A stretch of DNA of 64,000 nucleotides, from positions 18,352,001-18,416,000 of the forward strand of contig OY720098.1 in assembly GCA_963082875.1 (NCBI GenBank), written 5' to 3'. A program made the translations under genes and the position numbers. This DNA is from Corella eumyota. Taxonomy: Eukaryota > Chordata > Ascidiacea > Phlebobranchia > Corellidae. The notes under the pieces were generated by a model. That model saw only the letters and a program-made list of their open reading frames with translations, did no database searches and was not told the DNA's origin. This document shows positions 41,701-45,075 of this stretch, one piece after another. Numbering within the stretch: the stretch's first letter is position 1; each line of letters starts with the position of its first letter.

Positions 41701-44700
41701 ATTCACTACGCTACTTGGTACTTTCTACATCACACAAAAAATATGGTAACCCTGTTTTTGATGTTCATCATTTTCCAGTTTTTTTTAAAATTAAATTGTA
41801 AGTACCACAGACATATTTTAAAGGTTCTAAAGGCATTTTGTGATTCATTGTCAACCATACTAACATGCTATATATATCACATACAAAATTGCAAAACTCT
41901 GTAACATAACACTTTTAAATATTCTTTTGTTTTTAGCTCCACAATATGTTAACCCTTTCACGGCGAGGGGCAATATCAGTTATATAGAAATCAAATGGCC
42001 AATCTCGTTTCAACTGAACGGGGAATTGTTAAAATACGAATTGAGGGATAATAATGACGTCATCACTCTTCGAACTTACTTCGATACTTCGCATGTATTT
42101 CGTAGAAAATCTTCAAAAGGTAAAATTAATATTATTTAAATGGTTGTTTTTTTACATTTATTTATCCTTGATGTAAGAAAGTCGACTTCAGGACCTAAAC
42201 ATAGAGTAACATCAGTTACTCCGACCCAGTCTCGAGTTGCCTGTGGCAGTTTGGAATATTATCAAATATAATTGCCGATAATTATGCTGCAGACTAAGTG
42301 CTGACTCAGTAAGAGTTTATACCGTTTATAGCGCCTTACTTAGGGGCGCTACAGCAGAAGAACACTGGGAATCAAACCAAAGACCTCATGTAATAAAGCC
42401 AAGTGTTCTGGCTACTACACCACGCTGTCTGTTAAATATAATTTTTTTTTTGTTACCAATATGTTTTTTTTTTTACTTTATTTAGTGCACAAGTTTAGAG
42501 TAACAGCTTATACAAGCGCTGGTCATTCTCAGTCGCCTACTCTAGTGTACGATACAACTAAAAACAACAACTATGGCGGTAAGTACTTTAATACATTAAC
42601 ATAATGAAGTCTCATGTTTAATCTTCCCTGCTTCTGTGTCGTTACGCCCTTAGGTAAGGCACTATTAAACGCTATAGACTTCTGCCGAATAAAAATTGGG
42701 CAAAATAACATATAGCCGGCAGCGTGGTGTAGTGGTAAGAACACTTGCTACACCACACATGAGGTCGTGAGTTCAATCCCCACTGCTCTCATGCTGTAGC
42801 GCCCTTGGGTGAGGCGCTATAAACGGTATGAACTCCTGCTGAGCCAGCACTTAATCAGCAACTTATAATTATCGGGCAATTATAATCTATAATATCCCAA
42901 ACTGCTAAAGGCAACTCGAGACTGGATCGGAGTAACTTATGTTTCTCTATGTTTAAGTCGCGCATTCGACTTTCCCACATCCAGGATAAAGATATATACA
43001 AAAAAATCTGTATTCACGTTGTTAGATTTTTAAATTTATTTTTTTTTTACATTTTTAGATATTATTATGCCAAGCGAAATTCAAACGAATAACAACGACA
43101 CCATAAACCCTAACATTAGTACCGCGCAAATGCCATTCTATAAAAACATTTGGTTCGTTATTTCGATGGCTATCTTAGTCATAATTATCTTGTTTCTATT
43201 GATCTGGATTGCGTTTCGCCGAATGGGTCGATCGGAAAATTTTGACCATCAGAGGTCGCAATTAAAGTTGAGTGATAGTCGAAGGACGCCACCGCGCGGC
43301 AATCTGATGTTAGGAATGACACCTTTACCTCCTTACCGAAGTGATGGAAGCATTTATAACTATAGTGTTCATGTAAGTTCTATCTCCAAACAAACTGTTA
43401 AAAGCAAATCTTTTTAACTTTTTTTTTTGTAAATATCTTTATCCTCGATGTAGAAAAGTCGAATGCGCGACTTAAACATGGAGTAACATCAGTTACTCCT
43501 ACCCAGTCTTGAGTTGCCTGTGGCAGTTTGGGATATTATATAGATTATAATTGCCCGGTAATTATGTTGCTGATTAAGTTCTGGCTTAGCAGGAGTTCAT
43601 ACCGTTTATAGCACCTTACTCAAGGGCGCTACAGCATGAGAGCAGTGGAGATTGAACTCACGACCTCATGTGTGGTGTAGCAAGTGTTCTTACCACTACA
43701 CCACGCTGCCGGTCTGTAAACTGAATATCATAACTAAAAAAATCGTTTTATTTTAGAGCTGTCCAGTTGATTCAAAACCAAATCCACGCGGTAAAATGAA
43801 CCGTTCTTATTCTGCCGAGTCCTTACATAAAAGCGGTCATCTGATTGGTCAGGACATCAGCTTCGACGACGACTTTCTACGCGCAAACGACCAATGGGAG
43901 CGCGTGTCGTCATTTGACGACGACGCTTATATGAGGAGATTGTCGAGGGCGGGAGATAGCGGAATGATAAGCAATGTAAGTATGAGAAAATCGCCTTTTT
44001 TTGAGGACGAGGCTAGCGCGAATTTTAGGGTCCGAATCCCGAGACATCGTTACCCCCAAGATCGAAATATTCGTTTCGAAAACGACAGACGACGGTTATC
44101 GCTACGTTACCCTTCGCGGATCAACGATGACGACTTTGATGACGTTTCATTCGATGACGCAGGCTCTGACGTACATCTGACGTCACGAATGCACAAACAG
44201 AAGGAGTTGCCGTACGCGTTGCCGAATAAACACAGATTTAAACCCAGAAGACCGTCTAATGTTGATACAGATATTCCATTGACGTATTACTACAAAGAAA
44301 ATGGTCCTTACACGATGATATAATTGTGTTTTATTATCTTAAAAGGGCCATAGCCAGCAGTAATTTTATAAAACGTAAGAAACTGTGAGGTGTCCATGTT
44401 AGGCATGCTTGTTATATGTGTTGTTAACGCATGCAAAAATTAAAAAAAAAAATAAATAATTTTTACAAATATTGCAGGTAGTAACCTAATTTATGTATAC
44501 TTGTTGTAAAATTATTTAAATCAGGGATCGGTAACCTTTTTCGCACTGCGGACCGATTTAAAACTAAATTTTTTTCGCGGACCAGTTTTGAAAAAACCAC
44601 AATATTCACCAATATAAATGATTAAGTTTAAAGGAATTCATTTCCTCATTAAATCGATGATTAACATTTTTGAATGTTTTTAAGACAAAATAAGCTTACA

Positions 44701-45005
44701 AATCAAAAAATAAGCACGTTTCTGCTGCAACTTTGTTCAACCTTTGTTACATTTTAAACTTACCAAAAATTGTATATGAATATAAGACATGCATGAGCTA
44801 TATTTAAGGACCTAAATTTGTGGCCAATCTATGTCTTGTATTTAGTCCTTCTGTTAACACTTGGTTCAAGAGTAAATAATATAAAATTAAAGCTTTAAAA
44901 TTTAGATTTTTTAACCAATTTTTCTTTTTTTAGTTTGCTGAAAACGACTTCGATCCTTACTCGTCGCCGAAACAACTTCTCACACTTGTGGATACTCATT
45001 TATGA
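1..45005 (+). CDS. USH2A: Usherin (USH2A orthologue), 3' 70 exons of a giant multi-exon gene
   Basis: Usherin is a very large single-pass extracellular matrix/membrane protein; in vertebrates it forms the ankle links of hair-cell stereocilia and sits at the photoreceptor periciliary membrane, anchored through PDZ proteins such as whirlin and harmonin. Here 70 exons with GT..AG borders join in frame to 14,715 nt, encoding 4,904 residues to the stop at 45003-45005. The 5' end (LamG-like, laminin N-terminal and start of the first EGF repeat) lies left of the window. Domain order, the Cys-Cys-rich insert between FN3 blocks, the membrane helix and the terminal DTHL all match human usherin as I recall it. 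Exon coordinates are given in the block entries below. A few boundaries, such as the weak donor at 26718, could be off by a codon. Identity is very secure; cellular role in this animal is inferred from orthology. Confidence 0.95.
471..756 (-). repeat. SINE-A copy, near full length
   Basis: SINE-A is a roughly 290-bp element with a tRNA-like head (A-box-like TGGTGTAGTGGTAAG, B-box GGTTCAATCC), an internal GCGCC stem, and a tail reading GATAAAGATATATACAAAAA. This copy is reversed and begins 13 nt after the exon 2 donor. Confidence 0.85.
1019..1306 (+). repeat. SINE-A copy, near full length
   Basis: Complete head and tail, 26 nt after the exon 3 donor. Confidence 0.85.
1881..2169 (+). repeat. 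SINE-A copy, full length
   Basis: Head to A-rich tail; ends 60 nt before exon 5. Confidence 0.85.
2685..2800 (-). repeat. SINE-A fragment (tail half)
   Basis: Only the 3' half of the element is present, diverged; the tRNA-like head is missing. Confidence 0.65.
3178..3287 (-). repeat. SINE-A fragment with large internal deletion
   Basis: Middle part joined directly to the reversed tRNA-like head; the segment between AAGTGCTG and TGTAGCAAG has been lost. Confidence 0.65.
3308..3545 (-). repeat. SINE-A copy, head-truncated
   Basis: Diverged copy lying directly beside the preceding fragment, so two insertions sit side by side in this intron. Confidence 0.7.
3880..4060 (-). repeat. SINE-A copy, tail-truncated
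   Basis: Starts at the GCAGTTTTGGGATATT segment and runs through the reversed head. Confidence 0.75.
4340..4486 (+). repeat. Repeat family C, copy 1
   Basis: About 150 bp that recur at 15955-16104: shared landmarks are AGTGGATAAGG/AGTGGATGAT, CCAATTAATAGGCCTACAA, TTTGTGGTGT and GTAAATTATCA. The start resembles a tRNA A-box, so this may be an old SINE. Confidence 0.5.
5003..5267 (+). repeat. SINE-A copy with shortened head
   Basis: The stretch between A- and B-box is deleted; the rest runs to the A-rich tail. Confidence 0.75.
5998..9832 (+). CDS. USH2A: Usherin exons 12-18 (5' part): first four fibronectin type III domains
   Basis: Exons: 5998-6119, 6492-6735, 7258-7516, 7761-8030, 8653-8828, 9317-9461, and the first part of 9695-10643. 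The translation has FN3 signatures: W in strand B (IWNPPDSPNG, VSWDPP, ITWKAP), the LxPYTxYxY strand E/F motif, and ACTSGGC. These four FN3 domains sit between the EGF repeats and the laminin G pair, exactly where human usherin has them. The fourth domain runs without a break into the laminin G region inside the 949-nt exon 18; the 9832 boundary is approximate. Confidence 0.92.
6170..6421 (+). repeat. SINE-A copy with shortened head
   Basis: Internal deletion in the tRNA-like part; tail intact, 71 nt before exon 13. Confidence 0.75.
6949..7111 (+). repeat. SINE-B copy, diverged
   Basis: Matches the copy at 58709-58909 over GAGCCGAAAGGTTT, TTGAGCCTGGCG, GATAGCTCAAACACGTCATA and AACCTATCACCTTAAGG. 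The first part of the head is missing. Confidence 0.65.
7162..7220. repeat. Short direct repeat
   Basis: TTTAATTAAAAGAGACTTAA occurs twice, about 37 nt apart, in the intron before exon 14. Confidence 0.6.
8039..8328 (+). repeat. SINE-A copy, full length
   Basis: Well preserved; the head begins only 9 nt after the last base of exon 15, directly abutting the donor site. Confidence 0.88.
9014..9268 (-). repeat. SINE-A copy with shortened head
   Basis: Complete tail; most of the reversed A-box region is missing. Confidence 0.78.
9833..11631 (+). CDS. USH2A: Usherin exons 18-19: two laminin G domains
   Basis: The bulk of exon 18 (9695-10643) and exon 19 (11037-11631), the largest uninterrupted coding blocks in the 5' half. 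The first LamG runs from GVRFPGKSFTRFP to GFIGCIKDMRVQ and ends with GCPSDLE; the second starts HFLGQGYLKM and ends GGCMQEFIVNG...DLDGCP. Typical motifs are visible: WHRFEVNR and WHEVVLQN strands, YIGGIPDDY and YLGGAEYEQ turns, and the paired C-terminal Cys. Human usherin has two LamG domains at this place with near-identical landmarks (VTTTNDHGK versus VTTTNDNNK). Exon 19 also carries an acidic linker (DGSGEESGNDLEELFG) and the start of the next FN3-like module. Confidence 0.93.
10687..10893. repeat. Minisatellite, 21-bp unit, about 10 copies
   Basis: Tandem array of a unit reading TGTGTATGTTTATGTACATTT with a few substitutions. It starts about 40 nt after the exon 18 donor. Because 21 is a multiple of three, every frame stays open, which produces spurious reading frames on both strands. 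Confidence 0.9.
11692..16872 (+). CDS. USH2A: Usherin exons 20-27: FN3 series after the laminin G pair
   Basis: Exons: 11692-11896, 12329-12504, 12817-13093, 13524-14350, 14795-15056, 15611-15716, 16185-16379, 16794-16872. The proteins contain repeated FN3 landmarks of usherin type, including ACNEAGCT, ACTTAGCN, VCTGGGCK, VCTKKGCS and EACTEAGCT, the Cys-bearing F-G loops that usherin FN3 domains share. Exon 23 (827 nt) is a long exon spanning almost three FN3 domains without an intron, matching the human stretch that reads DEDIPEGVPAPKAHSYSPDS (here KESVPEGVPAPVVTSDSPNS). Splice phases are consistent throughout. Confidence 0.92.
11949..12212 (-). repeat. SINE-A copy, head-truncated
   Basis: Tail and middle present, head ends at ATGTATGGTGTGG. 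Confidence 0.75.
13211..13499 (+). repeat. SINE-A copy, full length
   Basis: Its A-rich tail ends 24 nt before the acceptor of exon 23, so the branch point region overlaps the element. Confidence 0.85.
14435..14722 (+). repeat. SINE-A copy, full length, diverged
   Basis: Head CCGACAGCTTGGTGTAGTGG to A-rich tail, 73 nt before exon 24. Confidence 0.82.
15064..15360 (-). repeat. SINE-A copy, full length
   Basis: Starts 8 nt after the last base of exon 24; the T-rich reversed tail touches the donor site. Confidence 0.87.
15789..15901. repeat. Tandem repeat, about 40-bp unit, three copies
   Basis: Unit contains TATAAACATACCTTTTCCTT and GCATTTTTTCTTTTAG; three slightly different copies in the intron before exon 26. 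Confidence 0.8.
15955..16104 (+). repeat. Repeat family C, copy 2
   Basis: Homologous to 4340-4486 (TATAGGCCTACAA, TTTGTGGTGT, GTAAATTATCA, TATTAGTTG). Confidence 0.5.
16430..16718 (-). repeat. SINE-A copy, full length, diverged
   Basis: Reversed, from TTTTTTTGTATATATC to a mutated head. Confidence 0.8.
16966..17246 (+). repeat. SINE-A copy, full length
   Basis: Ends 60 nt before exon 28. Confidence 0.85.
17306..22880 (+). CDS. USH2A: Usherin exons 28-37: FN3 series up to the Cys-rich insert
   Basis: Exons: 17306-17445, 17840-18006, 18550-18746, 19157-19322, 19733-19906, 20569-20705, 21319-21514, 21955-22157, 22591-22689, 22771-22880. FN3 motifs recur (VTWKPPKYSNG, VKWEQPLQPNG, VQWKPPKLPNG, VSWLAPHQPNG). 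Exon 33-34 reads INLQGAVHSYIVRY, the counterpart of human DLQGEVEYYTLFW. Exon 37 ends the strand (YEVRRRVIRKCVDM) that in human usherin leads into the Cys-rich insert, so the insert interrupts an FN3 domain in both species. Confidence 0.92.
17494..17784 (+). repeat. SINE-A copy, full length
   Basis: Ends 56 nt before exon 29. Confidence 0.85.
18025..18313 (-). repeat. SINE-A copy, full length
   Basis: Begins 19 nt after the last base of exon 29. Confidence 0.86.
18778..19067 (-). repeat. SINE-A copy, full length
   Basis: Begins about 30 nt after exon 30. Confidence 0.85.
19411..19628 (+). repeat. SINE-A copy, tail-truncated
   Basis: Head intact; stops at GGGTCAGAGTAA, so the last 70 bp or so are missing. 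Confidence 0.82.
20023..20047. repeat. (AT)n microsatellite
   Basis: About 12 AT units directly before a reversed SINE-A. Confidence 0.85.
20051..20373 (-). repeat. SINE-A copy with a foreign insert
   Basis: Full-length reversed copy in which the segment around 20105-20170 is replaced by a repetitive sequence closely resembling part of usherin exon 31 (see findings). Confidence 0.82.
21034..21298 (+). repeat. SINE-A copy with small internal deletion
   Basis: Tail ends about 20 nt before the acceptor of exon 34. Confidence 0.83.
21601..21890 (-). repeat. SINE-A copy, full length
   Basis: Well preserved reversed copy between exons 34 and 35. Confidence 0.86.
22281..22565 (-). repeat. SINE-A copy, near full length
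   Basis: Head ends 26 nt before exon 36. Confidence 0.84.
23080..23340 (-). repeat. SINE-A copy, head-truncated
   Basis: Tail and middle complete; ends at CATGTGTGGTGTG. Confidence 0.8.
23467..26428 (+). CDS. USH2A: Usherin exons 38-43: Cys-Cys-rich insert within an FN3 domain
   Basis: Exons: 23467-23560, 24008-24166, 24694-24858, 25278-25424, 25830-26056, 26289-26428. The translation has a repeated CC-G pattern (VCCDN, ECCGKNY, VCCGGKF, ECCSGHY, KCCKDP, SCCGGVPY, ICCDGILHDG, KCCGGE, QCCGNS, ICCGSQ, TCCNNQ, KCCSTE, SCCHGNGYNP) and ends at HCGSG and RCDFD. Human usherin carries the same block (SCCGRMPYSTSG, CCAGRLHDG, KCCNGVGYNP, HCGRCDFNF). Its fold and function are not established to my knowledge; the conserved Cys pairs point to a disulfide-rich extracellular module. 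Exons 39, 40 and 41 are all phase 0-0, one or two CC units each, which suggests growth by exon duplication. Confidence 0.93.
23565..23905 (-). repeat. SINE-A copy with internal tandem duplication
   Basis: Starts within 5 nt of the exon 38 donor. About 60 bp around CAGTTTGGGATATTATAGAT are present twice, making this copy longer than usual. Confidence 0.83.
24197..24324 (+). repeat. SINE-A fragment (middle part)
   Basis: From ACGATATGAACTCCTGC to AACTGATGTTAC, directly followed by another SINE-A copy in the same orientation. Confidence 0.72.
24336..24615 (+). repeat. SINE-A copy, near full length
   Basis: Head-to-tail partner of the preceding fragment, ends 79 nt before exon 40. Confidence 0.82.
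24907..25194 (-). repeat. SINE-A copy, full length
   Basis: Reversed copy between exons 40 and 41. Confidence 0.83.
25479..25767 (+). repeat. SINE-A copy, full length
   Basis: Ends 63 nt before exon 42. Confidence 0.85.
26190..26280. repeat. Short degenerate tandem repeat
   Basis: Three related units built around TTTGAAATATAAACATTC in the intron before exon 43. Confidence 0.5.
26526..31721 (+). CDS. USH2A: Usherin exons 44-51: FN3 series after the Cys-rich insert
   Basis: Exons: 26526-26717, 27205-27323, 27694-27854, 28291-28441, 29199-29332, 29724-29778, 30261-30624, 31061-31721. FN3 hallmarks include LLPYTKYQYIVVAENKVG, ACTIESCGN, ACTAVGCTN and SPYKLYKYRILVENEIG. The donor of exon 44 (AACG|GTTTAT at 26718) is weak but gives the expected PNG-GEITKY join. 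Exon 50 carries a loop with a basic RKRR at 30600-30611, and exon 51 (661 nt) is unusually long and visibly richer in CG than earlier exons. Exon 49 is only 55 nt. Confidence 0.9.
26751..27036 (+). repeat. SINE-A copy, full length
   Basis: Head lies 34 nt after the weak donor of exon 44. Confidence 0.84.
27370..27440. repeat. Direct repeat
   Basis: AAAAAGCATATCACATAGTA occurs twice about 50 nt apart, with a partial third CACATAGTAAAA between, in the intron before exon 46. Confidence 0.65.
27940..28217 (-). repeat. SINE-A copy, near full length
   Basis: Reversed copy between exons 46 and 47, with a small deletion in the head. Confidence 0.83.
28781..29066 (-). repeat. SINE-A copy, full length
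   Basis: Reversed copy between exons 47 and 48, tail TTTTTTTCGTATATATTTATCC. Confidence 0.82.
29388..29690 (+). repeat. SINE-A copy with a small internal duplication
   Basis: The AGCCAGCACTTAATC segment is partly repeated. The tail ends 33 nt before the acceptor of exon 49 and merges with a short (AT)n run. Confidence 0.82.
29851..30128 (+). repeat. SINE-A copy, near full length
   Basis: Head to A-rich tail between exons 49 and 50. Confidence 0.84.
30670..31034 (+). mobile_element. MITE family 2, copy 1
   Basis: About 365 bp with imperfect terminal inverted repeats: left AAAGTTCTATATTGGCGA, right (reverse complement) AAAGTGTTATATTGGAGA. Homologous to 36641-37056 and 41644-41918. No coding capacity, so a nonautonomous DNA transposon; TA flanks would fit a Tc1/mariner-like target but this is inference. 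Confidence 0.65.
31853..32140 (+). repeat. SINE-A copy, full length
   Basis: Ends about 45 nt before the acceptor of exon 52. Confidence 0.84.
32186..36516 (+). CDS. USH2A: Usherin exons 52-58: FN3 series
   Basis: Exons: 32186-32480, 33173-33496, 33975-34270, 35064-35295, 35969-36089, 36155-36305, 36378-36516. Landmarks aligning with human usherin include LQPFTKYAVRLVAVNQG, DGRSLLLTWNEP (human NGRALLLQWSEP), SGLSRLFSLRRLSPYTNYTL (human SGLNRQFLFRRLDPFTLYTL) and PSRPNGRIIRYQVIRK. Exon 54 holds an FN3 loop much longer than usual, about 60 residues, with RHKR, RMRR and an Asp/Gly-rich stretch, before PFTKYGYRI restores the domain. Exons 57 and 58 are separated by an intron of only 72 nt. Confidence 0.91.
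32611..32901 (-). repeat. SINE-A copy, full length
   Basis: Reversed copy between exons 52 and 53. Confidence 0.85.
33566..33823 (+). repeat. SINE-A copy, head-truncated
   Basis: Starts at CACTACATCTCATGAGGTCG and runs to the A-rich tail. Confidence 0.8.
34350..35036. repeat. Minisatellite, 30-bp unit, about 22 copies
   Basis: Tandem array whose unit contains CTTGTACTTTACGGTCCT and GCTAATTCTCT. The unit length is a multiple of three, so both strands show long open frames that are not genes. The same unit recurs at 38288-38535, and the CTTGTACTTTACGGT part matches the termini of the short TIR elements at 36543 and 51252. Confidence 0.92.
35296..35968 (+). other. Intron between exons 55 and 56, no recognised element
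   Basis: About 670 bp, AT-rich, without a SINE copy or other repeat I can identify. Confidence 0.5.
36543..36632. mobile_element. Short TIR element (MITE family 1), minimal copy
   Basis: Ninety bp bounded by inverted repeats: left TTGAATCACTTGTGCTTAAC, right in reverse complement TTGGATCACCTGTACTTTAC. The ends contain the core of the 30-bp minisatellite unit found at 34350-35036. Confidence 0.65.
36641..37056 (-). mobile_element. MITE family 2, copy 2 (most complete)
   Basis: About 415 bp, reversed relative to copy 1. Ends TAAAGTGTTATG and ATATATGACTTTA. Internally, ACGTAGAAAGTACCA and TAGTACTTTTTACGTCA form a hairpin. Confidence 0.68.
37086..42578 (+). CDS. USH2A: Usherin exons 59-67: last FN3 domains of the ectodomain
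   Basis: Exons: 37086-37186, 37973-38231, 38626-38817, 39402-39555, 40439-40695, 41005-41243, 41324-41541, 41937-42119, 42486-42578. The segments match the human C-terminal FN3 run: AGTEYTYTVTAFNKQG (human PGVEYSYTVTASNSQG), NPNGEIVNFTLFVR, ACTLLGCTNS, LPAPPSGQEAPQ, and a shorter last domain followed by LVYDTTKNN just before the membrane helix (human LIQYDTSTG). Exon 65 reads up to a donor at 41542 (CAC|GTGACT); reading on would stop after two codons, so the splice is required. Confidence 0.91.
37578..37874 (-). repeat. SINE-A copy, full length
   Basis: Reversed copy between exons 59 and 60. Confidence 0.85.
38288..38535. repeat. Minisatellite, 30-bp unit, about 8 copies
   Basis: Same unit as at 34350-35036 but more uniform (CTAGCTAATTCTCTCTTGTA). 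The left end TTGGGTCACTTTACAGTCCT resembles the MITE family 1 terminus. Confidence 0.9.
39057..39351 (+). repeat. SINE-A copy, full length
   Basis: Ends 50 nt before the acceptor of exon 62. Confidence 0.85.
39898..40192 (-). repeat. SINE-A copy, full length
   Basis: Reversed copy between exons 62 and 63. Confidence 0.85.
40272..40392. repeat. Inverted-repeat element of about 120 bp
   Basis: GATCGTCTCGT at 40272-40282 is exactly complementary to ACGAGACGATC at 40382-40392. Between them AGTTCAGGGTGAGGGTTA occurs twice in tandem. Possibly a very small MITE. Confidence 0.5.
41644..41918 (+). mobile_element. MITE family 2, copy 3 (left-truncated)
   Basis: Shares with the other two copies GATGACGTAGAAAGTACTAG, GATTCATTGTCAACCATACT and the right end ACATAACACTTTTA. 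The left arm is not recognisable. Confidence 0.65.
42145..42433 (-). repeat. SINE-A copy, full length, diverged
   Basis: Begins 26 nt after exon 66 and ends about 50 nt before exon 67, filling nearly the whole intron. Confidence 0.82.
42608..42705 (+). repeat. SINE-A fragment, old
   Basis: Diverged middle part (GTTACGCCCTTAGGTAAGGC, ACGCTATAGACTTCTGC) immediately before a fresh full-length copy. Confidence 0.55.
42716..43007 (+). repeat. SINE-A copy, full length, well preserved
   Basis: Close to the consensus; ends 51 nt before the acceptor of the membrane-helix exon. Confidence 0.88.
43059..43975 (+). CDS. USH2A: Usherin exons 68-69: membrane helix and cytoplasmic tail
   Basis: Exon 68 is 43059-43372 and exon 69, in its short form, 43757-43975. 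Exon 68 encodes FYKNIWFVISMAILVIIILF and onward, one hydrophobic helix followed by RRMGR, the usual stop-transfer basic cluster; human usherin has FYSELWFIVLMAMLGLILLA at the same place. The tail continues with a Pro/Ser-rich segment and SYSAESLHKSGHLIGQ, comparable to human YSQGSLHRSVSQLMD, then acidic DISFDDDFL. The donor at 43976 (AAT|GTAAGT) is a perfect consensus and joins in phase 0 to the terminal exon at 44934. Confidence 0.92.
43420..43713 (-). repeat. SINE-A copy, full length
   Basis: Reversed copy between exons 68 and 69, 44 nt before exon 69. Confidence 0.87.
43976..44323 (+). CDS. USH2A: Alternative usherin C-terminal extension (read-through of exon 69)
   Basis: If the donor at 43976 is not used, exon 69 stays open for another 115 codons to a TAA at 44321-44323. 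The extra tail is rich in Arg, Asp and Phe (SFDDAGSDV, RPSNVDTDIP) and ends ENGPYTMI. The last four residues YTMI fit the class I PDZ ligand pattern X-S/T-X-hydrophobic, as DTHL does. An AATAAA lies at 44451-44456, so this could be a complete alternative 3' end. Base composition matches neighbouring CG-rich coding sequence rather than the AT-rich introns, which favours real coding use; transcript evidence is not available here. Confidence 0.6.
   Translation, partial: VSMRKSPFFEDEASANFRVRIPRHRYPQDRNIRFENDRRRLSLRYPSRINDDDFDDVSFDDAGSDVHLTSRMHKQKELPYALPNKHRFKPRRPSNVDTDIPLTYYYKENGPYTMI
44451..44456 (+). promoter_or_regulatory. Candidate poly(A) signal for the long usherin tail form
   Basis: AATAAA lies 128 nt after the TAA at 44321-44323 and before the DTHL exon, in an A-rich stretch. 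It would terminate the read-through transcript inside what is otherwise the last intron. Confidence 0.4.
44522..44610. mobile_element. hAT-like transposon terminus
   Basis: CAGGGATCGGTAACCTTTTT followed by GCACTGCGGACCGATTT and GCGGACCAG closely resembles the ends of hAT-family elements (CAGGGGTCGGCAACC type). No matching second end was found nearby, so this is a solo or truncated end in the last usherin intron. Confidence 0.5.
44934..45005 (+). CDS. USH2A: Usherin terminal exon 70 with DTHL PDZ-binding motif
   Basis: After a T-rich acceptor (TTTTTTAG, ending 44933) the phase-0 exon encodes 23 residues ending LLTLVDTHL and TGA at 45003-45005. Human usherin also ends in DTHL, its class I PDZ ligand that binds whirlin and harmonin. 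The exact match of the last four residues over this distance is strong evidence that this is the true conserved C-terminus. A poly(A) signal follows at 45070-45075. Confidence 0.93.
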   Translation, partial: FAENDFDPYSSPKQLLTLVDTHL

Positions 45006-45069
45006 CGTAATAATAGACATTTATGACGTGTAGTTTGTTTATTTTTAGCTTTTCATTTTTATTTTGTTT

Positions 45070-45075
45070 AATAAA
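45070..45075 (+). promoter_or_regulatory. Poly(A) signal of the usherin DTHL form
   Basis: AATAAA 65 nt downstream of the stop codon at 45003-45005, within an AT-rich 3' UTR. Confidence 0.65.
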
